64,000 nucleotides of DNA from Yoonia litorea (GCF_900114675.1 NZ_FOZM01000003.1:186001-250000), one strand, 5' to 3'; shown: positions 1 to 8,532, counted from the first letter of the stretch. Notes: generated by a model from the sequence alone, not told the origin. Program-made: numbers and translations.

Positions 1-775
1 TCTCGCCATACTGGTCGGTCAACTTGCGCAGCCGTTCCAGAAAGCCGAGGTTTTCTGGTCGCGTCTTGTTATAGATGTTCTGCTGCATCCCGTAGAGATC
101 GGTCGCCATCACCTGCGGGCGGGTCTGTGCCGGCGGGTTAGACCGCAAGTCCTGATCGTGGAAATAATAGTTCACGGTATCCAGCCGGAAGCCATCCAGA
201 CCACGGTCGAGCCAGAATTTGCAGGTGTCGATAATAGCATCAACAACATCGGGATTGTGAAAGTTCAGATCCGGTTGAGCGGCCAGAAAGTTATGCAGGT
301 AATACTGTCCACGACCCGGGTCGAACTCCCAAGCTGGCCCGCCAAAGTGGCTGTGCCAATTCGTCGGCGGCGAGCCGTCTGGCAGAGGGTCCGCCCAGAC
401 ATACCAATCCGATTTCGGGTTATCGCGACTTACGCGGCTTTCCTTGAACCATGGATGCTGGTCAGACGTATGTGAAAGCACCTGATCCGTAATGACTTTC
501 AAACCCAGCTCATGGGCGCGCGCGATCAAAGCGTCGAAGTCATCAAGTGTTCCAAACAATGGGTCGATGCCTGTGTAATCCGAGACATCGTATCCCATGT
601 CTTTCTGCGGTGAGGTAAAGATCGGTGACAGCCAGATACAGTCCGCGCCAAGCTGCGCAATATGGGGTAAGCGCCGCGTGATGCCCTTCAGATCTCCGAC
701 ACCATCGCCGTTGTCGTCCTGAAATGAGCGCGGATAGACCTGATAGATCACCGCATCACGCCACCATTCTCGCAT
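1..775 (-). CDS. aglA: Alpha-glucosidase, GH13 family (3' end outside window)
   Basis: Hydrolyses alpha-glucosides such as maltose, sucrose or trehalose to free glucose, probably in the cytoplasm after ABC import. The first 258 codons are inside the window; the C-terminal half lies beyond the left edge. The start matches the family (MREWWRDAVIYQVYPRSFQD), followed by the GH13 region around residues 95-102 (KVITDQVLSH) and the nucleophile region GFRLDTV near residues 195-201, with Asp199 as the expected nucleophile. The gene runs divergently from a LacI-type regulator and has a palindromic operator 46 bases upstream, so control by that regulator is likely. Symbol by analogy with rhizobial agl loci; exact substrate not readable from sequence. 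Confidence 0.88.
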   Translation of the reverse strand, partial: MREWWRDAVIYQVYPRSFQDDNGDGVGDLKGITRRLPHIAQLGADCIWLSPIFTSPQKDMGYDVSDYTGIDPLFGTLDDFDALIARAHELGLKVITDQVLSHTSDQHPWFKESRVSRDNPKSDWYVWADPLPDGSPPTNWHSHFGGPAWEFDPGRGQYYLHNFLAAQPDLNFHNPDVVDAIIDTCKFWLDRGLDGFRLDTVNYYFHDQDLRSNPPAQTRPQVMATDLYGMQQNIYNKTRPENLGFLERLRKLTDQYGE

Positions 776-820
776 ACTGTCCTCCCTGATTCGAGCGGAC
801 ATTACCAAACCTGCTGTCTT

Positions 821-838
821 TTTCAAAACGTTTTGAAA
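821..838. promoter_or_regulatory. LacI-family operator
   Basis: A perfect 18-base palindrome, TTTCAAAACGTTTTGAAA, with the central CG typical of LacI/GalR operators, lies between the divergent glucosidase gene and the LacI-type gene. A weaker relative with the core AAAACGCTTT lies at 911-920, just before the regulator's ribosome binding site, and could serve autoregulation. Confidence 0.75.
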
Positions 839-933
839 GCTAGACAGCGCGGCAGATGGCAGCATATAAGGGATTAAAGCACTTGGGGCGACAAATTTGC
901 TCAAATGTTCTAAAACGCTTTGGGAGGTGAGTG

Positions 934-1977
934 ATGGCGACACTCAAGCAGATCGGATTGGAGTTGGGGCTTTCCCCAGCGACGGTCAGTCGCGCGCTCA
1001 ACGGCTTTCCGGAGGTCAACCAGCACACACGTGACAAGGTCCGCGAAGTTGCGGACCGTCTGGGTTACCGGCCCAACCGGGTCGCTCAACGCCTTGTAAC
1101 GGGTCGCTCGGGTATGGTGGGGATGATCCTGAAAATCCGCCCCGACATGAGCGCCGATCAGACCTTTTTTGAGATGCTCACCGGTCTTACGGCAGCTCTT
1201 GCAGCCCATGATGTGGATTTGGTTTTGTCGGTGGACCAAGGGAAAGACCCGGTGAAACCTTACGCAAAGATGATGGAGCGCGACATCCTTGATGGCTTCA
1301 TCCTGAATGCGCCAACGCCGCACGACCCACGCGTCGATTACCTGCGTCAAAGAAACATACCCTTCGTTTTGCACGGCCAGACCGCGCCTGACGTCGATTA
1401 CACATGTTACGGCATCGACAATGCCGGTGTCTCCCGAGCGGCTGTCGAGCTGTTGGTGTCGCTGGGACATCAGCGGATCGCATTGCTGAACGGGCCCCTG
1501 CAATATGCCTTCGCCCATGATCGGCGACGTGGGTTCGTTTCAGCCATGGAGGACCGCAAACTTCCTGTGCCGACGGATTTTATCTCCGGTGACAATGAAA
1601 CAGAGGCGCAAGGCTATGCCGCGGCGCTCGCTATGCTCGCGCATCGGCAGCACCTGCCACCGACAGCGATCGTCTGTGGCTCAACACTTGTCGCCGCAGG
1701 AGCGATGCGGGCGGTGCGGGACAAGGGGCTGCAGGTGCCAACGGATGTATCAATCGTTGCCCACGACGACGCCCTGCCACAACTTCGTGCCGTAAATTTC
1801 TCACCGGCATTGACCGTCACGCGCGCGCCATTGCGCGATGCCTGCCAGCCTCTTGCGGATCTTTTGATCGCATTGATCAAAGGGGCGAAGCCACGTCAGC
1901 AGATTGAAGATGCTGAACTTATTGTCCGGGAGTCAACCGGACCCGTACCAACCTCAGGACTTGAACTATGGCCCTAG
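934..1977 (+). CDS. aglR: LacI-family transcriptional regulator of alpha-glucoside genes
   Basis: DNA-binding repressor with an N-terminal LacI helix-turn-helix (residues about 2-50: TLKQIGLELGLSPATVSRAL) and a periplasmic-binding-protein-like sugar-sensing domain. Length 347 residues is normal for the family. An in-frame GTG lies at 931, but the ATG at 934 sits six bases after GGGAGG and is preferred. The last codons overlap the next gene, an ABC ATPase, by 10 bases, so the two are one transcription unit. Divergent from the glucosidase gene across a palindromic operator, which suggests it represses both directions until a glucoside or glucose-derived ligand binds. Confidence 0.9.
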   Translation: MATLKQIGLELGLSPATVSRALNGFPEVNQHTRDKVREVADRLGYRPNRVAQRLVTGRSGMVGMILKIRPDMSADQTFFEMLTGLTAALAAHDVDLVLSVDQGKDPVKPYAKMMERDILDGFILNAPTPHDPRVDYLRQRNIPFVLHGQTAPDVDYTCYGIDNAGVSRAAVELLVSLGHQRIALLNGPLQYAFAHDRRRGFVSAMEDRKLPVPTDFISGDNETEAQGYAAALAMLAHRQHLPPTAIVCGSTLVAAGAMRAVRDKGLQVPTDVSIVAHDDALPQLRAVNFSPALTVTRAPLRDACQPLADLLIALIKGAKPRQQIEDAELIVRESTGPVPTSGLELWP

Positions 1978-3038
1978 ACACATCAATCACGCCCGCACTT
2001 CAGACCGAAGGCTTAGGAAAGTCCTATGGCGAGGTCGAAGTGCTCAGAAACATTGATATTGCGATGGGACAAGGGGAGTTCCTTGTTCTTGTCGGCCCAT
2101 CGGGGTGTGGCAAGTCAACGTTGCTGAATTGCATTGCAGGACTTGAAGAAATCACAGCGGGCCGTCTCATGATCGGCGGGCGGGACGTGACGCAAGAACC
2201 GCCCAAGGACCGCGATATTGCGATGGTCTTCCAGTCCTATGCGCTCTATCCGACCATGACCGTGGCTGAAAATATCGGCTTTGGCATGCGCATCCGCAAA
2301 GTGCCCAAACCCGAAATGGATGCCAAAATCCGCGAAGTGGCAGAGCTTTTGCAGATTGACCATCTGCTTGACCGCAATCCGTCACAGCTGTCAGGCGGCC
2401 AGCGTCAGCGTGTGGCCATGGGGCGTGCCTTGGTCCGCGATCCCAAACTCTTTCTTTTTGACGAACCTCTCTCAAATCTCGACGCAAAGCTGCGCGTCGA
2501 GATGCGTGCTGAGATCAAACGTCTGCATAAGACGACCGGAGCCAGCATTGTTTATGTGACCCATGATCAAATCGAAGCGATGACGCTGGCGAGCCGTATC
2601 GTTGTGCTTAAAGGTGGTGACATTCAGCAGATCGGCACCCCGCAAGAAATCTACGATACGCCTGCCAATACCTTTGTCGCTGATTTCATGGGTTCCCCAC
2701 CAATGAACATCGTCGCAGGTCGCGCCTCTGATGGAAAAGTCCATCTTGGTGACTTGACCCTGCCGGCGCCCGCAGGTTTACCGACTGACGTCAAGGTTGG
2801 TATCCGGCCGGAGAAGCTCTCTCTGGCAGACGGCGCACCGGATCTTGTGGTCACACCCACCATGATCGAGAACACTGGTGCGGAGTGCTACCTGAACTTC
2901 AGTCTCGGTGGCAGCACGGTGACAGCCCGCTTGCCGGGCCGCATGGATGAAGAAAGTACTGATGAGGTCGGTTTGAATATCGGCGCCGGGGCGCTGCATT
3001 TCTTCGATACAGTCTCGGGACAGCGATTGGTGGACTAA
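1968..3038 (+). CDS. aglK: MalK/UgpC-type sugar ABC transporter ATP-binding protein
   Basis: Cytoplasmic ATPase that powers a sugar ABC importer. It shows Walker A GPSGCGKST (residues 43-51), signature LSGGQRQR, Walker B LFLFDEP followed by the D-loop SNLDAKLR, the switch His in YVTHDQ, and a C-terminal TOBE/MalK regulatory region to residue 356. It overlaps the LacI regulator gene by 10 bases. No permeases or binding protein for it lie in this window; they may follow the glucosidase gene beyond the left edge. It is a clear paralogue of the ATPase at 28362. The 3' end overlaps the convergent bhcD by four bases. Confidence 0.9.
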   Translation: MALDTSITPALQTEGLGKSYGEVEVLRNIDIAMGQGEFLVLVGPSGCGKSTLLNCIAGLEEITAGRLMIGGRDVTQEPPKDRDIAMVFQSYALYPTMTVAENIGFGMRIRKVPKPEMDAKIREVAELLQIDHLLDRNPSQLSGGQRQRVAMGRALVRDPKLFLFDEPLSNLDAKLRVEMRAEIKRLHKTTGASIVYVTHDQIEAMTLASRIVVLKGGDIQQIGTPQEIYDTPANTFVADFMGSPPMNIVAGRASDGKVHLGDLTLPAPAGLPTDVKVGIRPEKLSLADGAPDLVVTPTMIENTGAECYLNFSLGGSTVTARLPGRMDEESTDEVGLNIGAGALHFFDTVSGQRLVD

Positions 3039-4000
3039 AAGTCCACCTCTATCGCAATACCCTTTTCGATAGCCAGATCGACGACGGATGCGGCAACTGC
3101 CAGATCCTGCAGGCCGACGCCTGTGCCGTCAAATAACGTGATATCATCTGCACTGACGCGGCCCGGGTGGGTGCCATTGATCACTGCGCCCAATTGGTGG
3201 ACATCGCTTTCAGCGATCAGCCCTTCGGCAACCGCGTGCTGGGCCTCGCCAATACTGACAGACTGAGCGACTTCGTCGGTAAAGACAGTCGCTTTGGCCA
3301 GAAGCGCGGCCTCAACTTCTTGTTTGCCCTTCGTATCGGTGCCCATGCAGGCGATATGTGTGCCTGCGCTGACGTGATCGGCCATGAGCGAGGGCGCAAA
3401 TGCAGATGTGATCGAGATAATCACGTCAGCTTCCGCCATGCCGGGCAGATCCACAGCTTCAAACGGCAAACCTGCCTCCTCAGCGATTTTGGCGATGTTG
3501 GGCAACATGTCTGGATGGTAATTCCAGCCGATCACCTTTTCAAAACTCCGCTGCTCCAAAGCCGCGCGAAGCTGGAAAGTGGCCTGGTGCCCTGCACCAA
3601 TCATGCCCATGACTTTCGCGTCTTCCCGGGCGAGATGCTTGATTGATACCGACGATGCTGCTGCCGTCCGCAACGCGGTCAGAAGGTTGCCGCCGATCAT
3701 CGCCTTTGCTTTTCCCGTATCCGGGTCAAAAAGGAAAACGGTGGACTGATGGTTGATCTCACCGCGCTTCTCAAGGTTATGTGGCCAGTAACCGCCCGCC
3801 TTGAGACCCAGCACTTTTCCCGCACGGTCAAACCCGCCCTTGAAACCGTAAAGCGCATCCTCATGGCCGATCGCCTCGCGGACGACGGGAAAGTTGTAGG
3901 CGTCATCTGCGGCCATGGCCGCAAAGACCTTCTCGACCGCATCAAAAGCAGCGGCGCGTGTCATCAGGTCTGCAATCTCACGCTCTGGTACGATAATCAT
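3035..4000 (-). CDS. bhcD: Iminosuccinate reductase (ornithine cyclodeaminase family)
   Basis: Last enzyme of the beta-hydroxyaspartate cycle: reduces iminosuccinate to L-aspartate with NAD(P)H, regenerating the amino donor. The 321-residue protein has the ornithine cyclodeaminase/mu-crystallin fold: an N-terminal substrate half with GGNLLTALRTAA near residues 100-115 and a Rossmann half with GMIGAGHQA near residue 130. Sequence alone cannot separate it from other ornithine cyclodeaminase-like imine reductases; the assignment comes from lying at the end of bhcABC in the published order. A gap of 89 bases with a hairpin and a repeat separates it from bhcC. The 3' end overlaps the convergent sugar ATPase gene. 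Confidence 0.9.
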   Translation of the reverse strand: MIIVPEREIADLMTRAAAFDAVEKVFAAMAADDAYNFPVVREAIGHEDALYGFKGGFDRAGKVLGLKAGGYWPHNLEKRGEINHQSTVFLFDPDTGKAKAMIGGNLLTALRTAAASSVSIKHLAREDAKVMGMIGAGHQATFQLRAALEQRSFEKVIGWNYHPDMLPNIAKIAEEAGLPFEAVDLPGMAEADVIISITSAFAPSLMADHVSAGTHIACMGTDTKGKQEVEAALLAKATVFTDEVAQSVSIGEAQHAVAEGLIAESDVHQLGAVINGTHPGRVSADDITLFDGTGVGLQDLAVAASVVDLAIEKGIAIEVDF

Positions 4001-4021
4001 TGCCCGTTTCCTTCTGGCAAT

Positions 4022-4045
4022 GAGCCGGCCCTTCCGAACCGGCTC
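4022..4045. terminator. Hairpin in the bhcC-bhcD gap
   Basis: Inverted repeat GAGCCGG (4022-4028) and CCGGCTC (4039-4045), followed by TTTTC on the plus strand. Both flanking genes are on the minus strand, where no U-run follows, so it may act as a processing or stabilising hairpin rather than a terminator. Confidence 0.4.
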
Positions 4046-4049
4046 TTTT

Positions 4050-4085
4050 CTTCATCTTGGCAAGAAAACTCCCGCCGGAGGCTCC
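4050..4085 (-). repeat. Rhodobacterales-type small intergenic repeat, copy 1
   Basis: Read on the minus strand it contains the small palindrome CCTCCGGCGGGAG followed by a T-rich stretch and GCCAAGATGAAG. The same arrangement recurs at 43039-43072 in the opposite orientation. Similar elements are frequent between genes of roseobacters; function unknown. Confidence 0.65.
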
Positions 4086-4089
4086 TGCT

Positions 4090-5253
4090 TTAGTAGGCCT
4101 TACCGCGGGCAGAGACAGGCCACAGCGTTTCAACCTTGCCGTCGCGCACGCCGACGTACCAGTCATGCACGTTGCAGGTCGGATCACAGTGCCCTGGCAC
4201 CAGCTTGAGCTTGTCGTTGACCTTCAAAACGCCATCAGGGTCAGCAACAACGCCGTGCTCGTCCGAACATTTGACGTATTCCACATCGTCACGGCCAAAG
4301 ATGAAGGGCAAGCCACTATCCACGGACTGGGCTTTCAGGCCCGCATCAACGATCGCTTTGTCTGCCTTGGCGTGGCTCATGACAGAGGTCAGAATAAACA
4401 GCGCGTTCTCCCACTCGCCCTGGTCGATGCGGTTGCCGTCCTTATCAAGGATGCGGCCATAGTCGGCGTCCATGAAGGCATAAGAGCCGCACTGCAGTTC
4501 GTTGAACACGCTGGAGTTTGATTCAAAGTAGTACGATCCCGTACCACCTCCCGACACCAACTCAGGCTTCAGGCCAGCAGGTTCCAGCAAATCGATCGCC
4601 TCTTGGACCATGGCAACAGCCGTGTCGATCTTGGCTTTGCGGTCCTCATAGCTGTCCATGTGCTGCATTGCGCCCTGATAGGCTTGGATGCCAGTGAACT
4701 TGAGGTTCTCTGCCGCATCAATCGCCTTGGCGATCTCCAGCACCTTCTCTGCACCGATCACACCGCAGCGGCCTGCGCCCACGTCCATCTCGATAAAGCA
4801 TTCGATGGTCGTGCCGTGCTTGACGGCCGCGGCAGAAAGATCAGCCACATTGTCGATATCGTCGACACAGACAATTGTCCGCGCGCCCAGCTTGGGCAGG
4901 CGGGCCAGGCGGTCGATCTTGGCCGGATCACGCACCTGGTTGGAGACCAGAACGTCCTTGATACCACCACGGGCAAAGACTTCAGCCTCGGATACCTTCT
5001 GGCAGCAGACGCCAACCGCGCCGCCCAGCTTTTCCTGCAGTAGAGCGACATCGACGGATTTGTGCATCTTGCCGTGCACACGGTGGCGCATGCCATGGGC
5101 CTTGGCGTAATCGCCCATCTTCTTGATGTTGCGCTCCAGCGCATCAAGATCAAGGATCAGGCAAGGTGTCTGGATTTCGGACTCGTCCATGCCGGGCAAA
5201 GCGGGCACGTCATAGCCGACTTCAAGGTTCTTGAGGGTGCTCATATCGTTCAT
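4090..5253 (-). CDS. bhcC: beta-Hydroxyaspartate aldolase (D-threonine aldolase-like)
   Basis: PLP enzyme that joins glycine and glyoxylate to (2R,3S)-beta-hydroxyaspartate, the carbon-carbon bond-forming step of the beta-hydroxyaspartate cycle. The 387-residue protein is an alanine racemase-fold D-threonine aldolase homologue: IQTPCLILDLDALERN near residue 30 is the typical start of the barrel, and RVHGKMHKS near residues 57-65 holds the PLP lysine. The C-terminal metal-binding part contains LVPGHCDPTCN. The start has GGAGA upstream. It sits 12 bases after bhcB and upstream of bhcD. A plain D-threonine aldolase is the alternative; gene order makes BhcC much more likely. Confidence 0.92.
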   Translation of the reverse strand: MNDMSTLKNLEVGYDVPALPGMDESEIQTPCLILDLDALERNIKKMGDYAKAHGMRHRVHGKMHKSVDVALLQEKLGGAVGVCCQKVSEAEVFARGGIKDVLVSNQVRDPAKIDRLARLPKLGARTIVCVDDIDNVADLSAAAVKHGTTIECFIEMDVGAGRCGVIGAEKVLEIAKAIDAAENLKFTGIQAYQGAMQHMDSYEDRKAKIDTAVAMVQEAIDLLEPAGLKPELVSGGGTGSYYFESNSSVFNELQCGSYAFMDADYGRILDKDGNRIDQGEWENALFILTSVMSHAKADKAIVDAGLKAQSVDSGLPFIFGRDDVEYVKCSDEHGVVADPDGVLKVNDKLKLVPGHCDPTCNVHDWYVGVRDGKVETLWPVSARGKAY

Positions 5254-5265
5254 GGGTTTTCTCCG

Positions 5266-6237
5266 TTAGCCCTTGATCCAGGGCAGTTTATCGAGGTCGA
5301 CGTTGCCGCCGGTGATGATGACGCCAACACGCTTGCCGGCAAATTTTTCTTTATTCTTGAGGATCGTGGCAAGGGGCACAGCACAGCTTGCCTCCATCAC
5401 GATCCGCAGGTGCTTCCATGTGATCTTCATCGCCTCGATGATTTCTTCTTCTGAGGCTGTATAAATGTCGGTCACGTAGTTGGACACAAAGTGCCAGGTC
5501 CGCTCTTTCAGAGGCACGAGAAGACCATCTGCAATCGTCTTGGGCGCATCGTCAGCGATGATATGGCCTGCCTTGAAGCTGCGATATGCATCATCTGCCT
5601 GCTCTGGCTCTGACGCGATGATCTGGACTTCCGGCGCGAGGGTCGAAAGTGTCAGACACGTGCCGGAAATCATCCCCCCGCCGCCGATAGGTGCGACCAT
5701 CATCTCAAGACCATCGACTTGCTCCATGAATTCCTTGGAGCACGTGCCCTGACCCGCAATTACGCGCGGATCGTTGTAGGGGTGCACAAAATCACCGCCA
5801 GTTTCGGCCTGAACCTTGGCAAAGGTTTCCTCGCGTGACGTTGTCGACGGCTCACATTCGGTAATCACACCACCATAGCGGCGCACGGTGTCCTTCTTGG
5901 CCTGTGGTGCTGTGCGTGGCATGACCACGTTGCATGGGATCCCACGGCGCATCGCGGCGTAGCTCAGGCAAGAGGCATGGTTGCCGGATGAGTGTGTCGC
6001 CACACCCTTTTCCGCCTGCTCATCGCTCAGACCGAAAACGGCATTTGCTGCACCGCGCACCTTGAAAGCACCCGGTTCCTGAAAGTTTTCGCACTTGAAG
6101 AACAGCTCGGCACCGACAAGTTCATTGAGATAGGCGGAGGTGCGGATCGGTGTGCGGTTGATGTGTGGTTTGATGCGCTCATGCGCGTCAAGCATGTCCT
6201 GATATGTTGGAATATACATCTCGCTATGGTCTTTCAT
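5266..6237 (-). CDS. bhcB: beta-Hydroxyaspartate dehydratase (threonine dehydratase-like)
   Basis: PLP enzyme that dehydrates beta-hydroxyaspartate to iminosuccinate. The 323-residue protein has fold-type II serine/threonine dehydratase features: PLP lysine in EPGAFKVRGA, SSGNHASCLSYA, the glycine-rich phosphate loop PIGGGGMISG, and ITGGNVDL near the C-terminus. The start overlaps the bhcA stop by one base (TAATG), indicating translational coupling. A second possible start six codons later (MYIPTYQDML, at 6219) corresponds to where I recall homologues beginning. Without the neighbours it would be called threonine dehydratase. Confidence 0.92.
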   Translation of the reverse strand: MKDHSEMYIPTYQDMLDAHERIKPHINRTPIRTSAYLNELVGAELFFKCENFQEPGAFKVRGAANAVFGLSDEQAEKGVATHSSGNHASCLSYAAMRRGIPCNVVMPRTAPQAKKDTVRRYGGVITECEPSTTSREETFAKVQAETGGDFVHPYNDPRVIAGQGTCSKEFMEQVDGLEMMVAPIGGGGMISGTCLTLSTLAPEVQIIASEPEQADDAYRSFKAGHIIADDAPKTIADGLLVPLKERTWHFVSNYVTDIYTASEEEIIEAMKITWKHLRIVMEASCAVPLATILKNKEKFAGKRVGVIITGGNVDLDKLPWIKG

Positions 6238-7430
6238 TATGCAGCGTCCTTCATCGGAACAGTTTGGGTTTTGCCCATGTAGAACTCCTGCGCGGCGGCG
6301 ACCCCTGACCCCAGTTTGATGTCGAGGCCCAGATCAACCATGCACATTTCGGCGGTTGCGATACCGGACAATGCCATCACGTCCGTCATGCTGCCCAGGT
6401 GGCCGATCCGGAATACCTTACCTGCAACGTCACCAAGGCCGGTGCCAAATGCGACGCCGTATTTTTCAGCGGCATGGCTGACGATGTCTGATGCATTGAA
6501 GCCTTCTGGCGTCATGATGGCACTGACTGTGTCGGAATAGAGATCAGGTGATGCGGCGCAGAGTTCAAGCCCCCAAGCATCGACAGCGGCGCGCACCCCT
6601 GATGCAATCCGGTTGTGGCGCGCAAATACGTTTTCCATCCCTTCCTTCAGCAAAGTCTCTGTTGCCAGAAGAAGTCCGTTCATCAGGCCAACAGCCGGTG
6701 TGTAGGGATAGGCGTTTGCGTCATAGCCCTTTGTCATATCGTTAATGTCAAAGAAGGTGCGGTGCAGACCGGCCGTCTTGGTCGCTTCGACAGCGCGCTT
6801 GCTAAACCCGACAATCGCGAGGCCCGCGGGCAGCATAAAGCCTTTTTGTGATCCTGTGACCGCAACATCGACGCCCCATTCGTCAAAGCGGAAGTCCATT
6901 GAGGCGATTGAGCTGACGCCATCAACAAACAGCATTGCAGGATGGTTTGATGTGTCCATCGCACGGCGCACGCCGGCGATATCGGACCGCACGCCCGTCG
7001 CGGTTTCGTTGTGTGTGGCCAAAACAGCCTTGATTTTGTGGTCTTTGTCGTCGGCCAAAATCTCGGCGAAACGGTCGGTTGGGATACCTTGACCCCAAGC
7101 GGTTTCGACCATCATGACATTCAAACCATGGCGTTGGCACATGTCGATCCATTTGTGGCTGAACATCCCGTTGCGCGCGGCCAAAACGGTGTCACCAGGG
7201 GAGAGCGTATTTGTGATCGCAGTTTCCCAGCCGCCCGTGCCGGTTGACGGGAAGATGAATATCTCGGCTGACGTGGACTTGAGAATTTCTCTCACGTTGG
7301 CGCGGACGGGATGCAGGATCTGGCCGAACAACGGCGAACGGTGGTCGATCGTTGGCATATCGCAGGCTTTGCGGATCGCCTCAGGCATATTCGTCGGGCC
7401 TGGAATAAATACAGGATTCTGAAAACTCAT
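6237..7430 (-). CDS. bhcA: L-aspartate:glyoxylate aminotransferase
   Basis: First enzyme of the beta-hydroxyaspartate cycle: transfers the amino group of aspartate to glyoxylate, giving glycine and oxaloacetate. The 397-residue protein is a class V aminotransferase of the serine-glyoxylate/alanine-glyoxylate type: NPVFIPGPTNMPEAIRKA at the N-terminus, FPSTGTGGWE near residue 60, and PLP lysine in VTGSQKGFMLP near residue 197. AGGAGG lies nine bases before the ATG. It is the first gene of the bhcABCD operon and divergent from bhcR, whose likely binding sites lie in between. Confidence 0.93.
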   Translation of the reverse strand: MSFQNPVFIPGPTNMPEAIRKACDMPTIDHRSPLFGQILHPVRANVREILKSTSAEIFIFPSTGTGGWETAITNTLSPGDTVLAARNGMFSHKWIDMCQRHGLNVMMVETAWGQGIPTDRFAEILADDKDHKIKAVLATHNETATGVRSDIAGVRRAMDTSNHPAMLFVDGVSSIASMDFRFDEWGVDVAVTGSQKGFMLPAGLAIVGFSKRAVEATKTAGLHRTFFDINDMTKGYDANAYPYTPAVGLMNGLLLATETLLKEGMENVFARHNRIASGVRAAVDAWGLELCAASPDLYSDTVSAIMTPEGFNASDIVSHAAEKYGVAFGTGLGDVAGKVFRIGHLGSMTDVMALSGIATAEMCMVDLGLDIKLGSGVAAAQEFYMGKTQTVPMKDAA

Positions 7431-7493
7431 CGTCCAACTCCTCCTTTGGTGTGAGGGTGTTTTGCCAGCCGTGCCGATTCCAATCCATTTTTT

Positions 7494-7579
7494 TGAAATT
7501 ATTTTTCAGAAATGAGCTGCACAGAAAAACCTTTAGTTGTCAGAAGGTTGATTTTTTCATAATGTGAAAATTCATTTCA
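7494..7579. promoter_or_regulatory. bhcA-bhcR intergenic operator array
   Basis: AT-rich divergent promoter region with repeated half-sites TTTCA/TGAAA at an exact 10-base period. TGAAA at 7494 pairs with TTTCA at 7504 on the bhcA side. TTTCA at 7555, TGAAA at 7565 and TTTCA at 7575 lie just before the bhcR start. Adjacent half-sites form inverted repeats with a five-base spacer, which would suit a dimeric or tetrameric IclR-type regulator such as BhcR. Confidence 0.6.
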
Positions 7580-7593
7580 CAAATGGAAAAATT

Positions 7594-8421
7594 ATGGATC
7601 AGGATGTCAAAAGAGGGCGGGGCCGCCCACGCGCTTGGGACGATAAGGGCGACCAAAATACGATAAAGTCGCTTGATCGCGCGCTTGAGGTGTTGGTGAA
7701 GCTGGGGGAACTGCAGGGGGCAACCTTGTCAGAGCTTGCAAGTGCGCTCGACCAATCGCCAGCAACCGTCTACCGCGTGCTGACGACCTTTCAGGGGCGC
7801 GGTTTTGTGGATTTTGATGAGATCGGGCAGACCTGGAACATTGGTCCAGCTGCGTTCATGACGGGATCGCACTTTTTGCGGCGCACGTCCCTAGTCGAAC
7901 GTGCGCGACCGATCATGCGACACTTGATGGAAGCGACAGGCGAAACGGCAAACCTCGGGATCGAAAGAGGGGGCAAAGTGCTCTTTCTGGGGCAAGTCGA
8001 AACCCACGCCACGATCCGTGCCTTCTTTCCTCCGGGTACTGAAGGCGCGATGCATTCCTCTGGTATCGGTAAGGCTTTGTTGTCACGCATGGATGATGCT
8101 CGTCAGCGACAGGTACTTGCCGCAAGCAAGCTGGAGAAATTCACCCCGCATACATTGACCGATCCTGAAACGATGATTGCTGATCTGCGCGAAACCCGCG
8201 CACGCGGCTACGCTTTTGACGGAGAGGAGCGCAACATAGGCATGCGGTGTATCGCTGCGCCCGTGTTCAACGTTTACGGGGAGGCTGTTGCAGGTATCTC
8301 GGTCTCAGGACCGACGTCCCGTATCACTGACGACCGGATTCAAGTGCTTGCAGAAGAGGTGATTGATGCTGCCGAAAGGCTGACGCGTGCTACTGGTGGC
8401 AACTATCGACCCGCTGGCTAG
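7594..8421 (+). CDS. bhcR: IclR-family regulator of the beta-hydroxyaspartate cycle
   Basis: Transcription factor of 275 residues with an N-terminal winged helix-turn-helix (LDRALEVLVKLGELQGATL, then LDQSPATVYRVLTTF) and a C-terminal IclR ligand-binding domain from about residue 95 (ETANLGIERGGKVLFLGQ; GIGKALLS; MRCIAAPVFNVYGEAVAGISV). Its studied counterpart in Paracoccus binds glyoxylate and controls bhcABCD. An in-frame GTG lies at 7564, but the ATG at 7594 gives MDQDVKRGRGRPRAW, a natural N-terminus, and the longer form would run through the operator. Transcribed away from bhcA. Near-certain IclR member; BhcR from context. Confidence 0.92.
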   Translation: MDQDVKRGRGRPRAWDDKGDQNTIKSLDRALEVLVKLGELQGATLSELASALDQSPATVYRVLTTFQGRGFVDFDEIGQTWNIGPAAFMTGSHFLRRTSLVERARPIMRHLMEATGETANLGIERGGKVLFLGQVETHATIRAFFPPGTEGAMHSSGIGKALLSRMDDARQRQVLAASKLEKFTPHTLTDPETMIADLRETRARGYAFDGEERNIGMRCIAAPVFNVYGEAVAGISVSGPTSRITDDRIQVLAEEVIDAAERLTRATGGNYRPAG

Positions 8422-8532
8422 CGTGTCTCCTTTTTCGCAGGTGTCGGCCATTGGCCAGTATCAGGCGTGATTTTGCATGACTTCATGGAGCACCCTACCT
8501 AACGTCGGCTGAAAGACCAAGGGAGGGACACC

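Noticed and set aside
1614..1880. Long minus-strand open frames opposite LacI and many other genes
   Set aside because: They are codon-bias shadows of real genes: no ribosome sites, no recognisable domains, and unlikely amino-acid composition.
5266..6237. Plain threonine dehydratase call
   Set aside because: Coupling to bhcA, bhcC and bhcD with a divergent IclR regulator fits beta-hydroxyaspartate dehydratase much better.
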